From positions 1 through 64,000 of the forward strand of contig NZ_LMDI01000009.1 of NCBI RefSeq assembly GCF_001425785.1: a stretch of 64,000 nucleotides of DNA. Direction: 5' to 3'. The translations under genes and the position numbers were made by a program. How positions within the stretch are numbered: the stretch's first letter is position 1; every line of letters begins with the position of its first letter. The stretch is from Rhizobacter sp. Root1221. Lineage in GTDB: Bacteria; Pseudomonadota; Gammaproteobacteria; Burkholderiales; Burkholderiaceae_C. The notes under the pieces are model-generated. The model was not told the origin of the DNA, made no database searches, and saw only the letters and a list, made by a program, of their open reading frames with translations. This document shows, piece by piece, positions 60,109 to 64,000 of this stretch.

Positions 60109-60558
60109 GCGTGCTTTCAAATGGTTGGGGCGAACTGCGTGAAGGTACCGGGCCGCCAGGGGGCTACTGTACGCCCGCGACCCAGGGGCACTGAACTCCA
60201 CTTCCGTTCCCGGGCCGCTGCGCACCGTGAGCTTGCAGTCTCGTCGCGCATCAGCGGATGCAGGGTTTGCGGCGTGCCTTGCACTTCGACATGCACCGAG
60301 GCCACATGACCGTTGTCGTTCGCGAGAACCTCGGCGAGCGCGCGCGGCGCGTCCGCAAGAGTCAATCGATTCGGGGTGAATTTGCATCCTGTTGCATGGC
60401 GTCTCGCCGCGCCAACGCTGCACGTGGCTTTCGTCGGTTCGTCACAGTTTGATCATTCGCGCCCCATGTCGCGCCCCACAGAATCGCGCCGGGAATTGAG
60501 AGCGTGGCACGTCGAACGACGTGTACGCGCCGCACTTTGACGCAACAGGAACTTCACG
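60109..60558. other. 450-base gap with a possible gene remnant
   Basis: On the minus strand, 60200-60400 holds an open, protein-like stretch (RLTLADAPRALAEVLANDNG, then HVASVHVEVQGTPQTLHPLM) without a convincing start. It may be a decayed gene. The 3' part should carry the promoter of the GH62 gene, whose ribosome site is CAGGAAC. No clear promoter elements were recognised. Confidence 0.3.
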
Positions 60559-61758
<1,200 letters not shown>

Positions 61759-61896
61759 ACGCCCGCCCTGGCGCAGTAGCAGTGCGCGTCAAGCCGGTAC
61801 AGCTCATGGAGACATCGATGTGGGTGCTGCAGCCATAGCCTGCCCCGTGATCAGCGTCGCCACGTCAAGCCATCAACGAACCAGACCCCGTCCCAC
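61759..61896. other. GH62-GH74 intergenic gap
   Basis: 138 bases with no clear terminator. A promoter for the GH74 gene is possible but not recognised. Confidence 0.3.

Positions 61897-64000
<2,104 letters not shown>

Overview
The window is a GC-rich, gene-dense bacterial chromosome segment holding about 51 protein genes. No rRNA, tRNA, CRISPR array, transposase or phage gene was seen. Gene content points to Burkholderiales (Betaproteobacteria), most likely the Leptothrix/Rubrivivax/Roseateles side of the order. The evidence is two complete branched-chain amino-acid (Liv-type) ABC systems, a glucokinase-RpiR fusion, a TctD/TctE-like two-component pair, a 3-hydroxybutyrate oligomer hydrolase, a PAS-LuxR regulator and PAQAGIS-type palindromic repeats. 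This placement is inference from gene families, not a database match.

Layout. 1-6.6 kb: an alpha/beta hydrolase, a secreted GH3 glycosidase, a hybrid sensor kinase and an AsmA/DUF748-like protein. 6.7-12.7 kb: an orphan maltose-binding protein behind a lipoprotein type I pullulanase, then an orphan Liv-type binding protein. 13-17.4 kb: glutamate dehydrogenase, a lipoprotein pectin lyase and an exported L-asparaginase. 17.6-22.3 kb: the first Liv operon. 22.5-28 kb: a 3-hydroxybutyrate oligomer hydrolase, a PAS-LuxR regulator and the DgoA/DgoK/DgoR 2-keto-3-deoxygalactonate module. 28-32.3 kb: a glucose (Gts-type) ABC importer. 32.5-39.9 kb: a two-component system, a DUF2238 membrane protein, a hemerythrin, a Crp-family regulator, small proteins and a lipoprotein metzincin protease. 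40-53.7 kb: a maltodextrin island (RpiR-glucokinase fusion, MalS-like amylase, stand-alone PUD starch-binding protein, MalG, MalF, MalE, MalK, GH13_23 alpha-glucosidase, maltoporin, and a divergent ordinary glucokinase). 53.7-59.2 kb: a SHOCT protein and the second Liv operon. 59.6-64 kb: a DUF1993 protein, a GH62 arabinofuranosidase and a GH74 xyloglucanase that runs off the right edge.

How it works together. Starch and pullulan would be cut outside or at the outer membrane (PulA, MalS-like amylase, PUD protein), cross through LamB, be carried by MalE/MalFGK, and be hydrolysed inside by the GH13_23 enzyme to glucose for glucokinase. Glucose also enters through the Gts system. Plant cell-wall polymers are attacked by the pectin lyase, GH3, GH62 and GH74 enzymes, so the strain looks like a plant- or detritus-associated saprophyte.

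The most interesting observation is in the glucokinase-RpiR fusion. Its kinase half keeps the glucose-contact residues, but the catalytic aspartate is an asparagine (N124) and the phosphate loop reads DIGATYAR instead of DIGGTNAR. It looks like a glucose-binding pseudokinase sensor joined to a DNA-binding regulator, with an intact glucokinase at the other end of the same maltodextrin island. Other leads are a recurring CTAGGGT/GGGNTNNCCC promoter motif that also lies in front of the PAS-LuxR gene, a starch-binding domain encoded as its own secreted protein, and matched hairpins after the binding-protein genes of two sugar operons.
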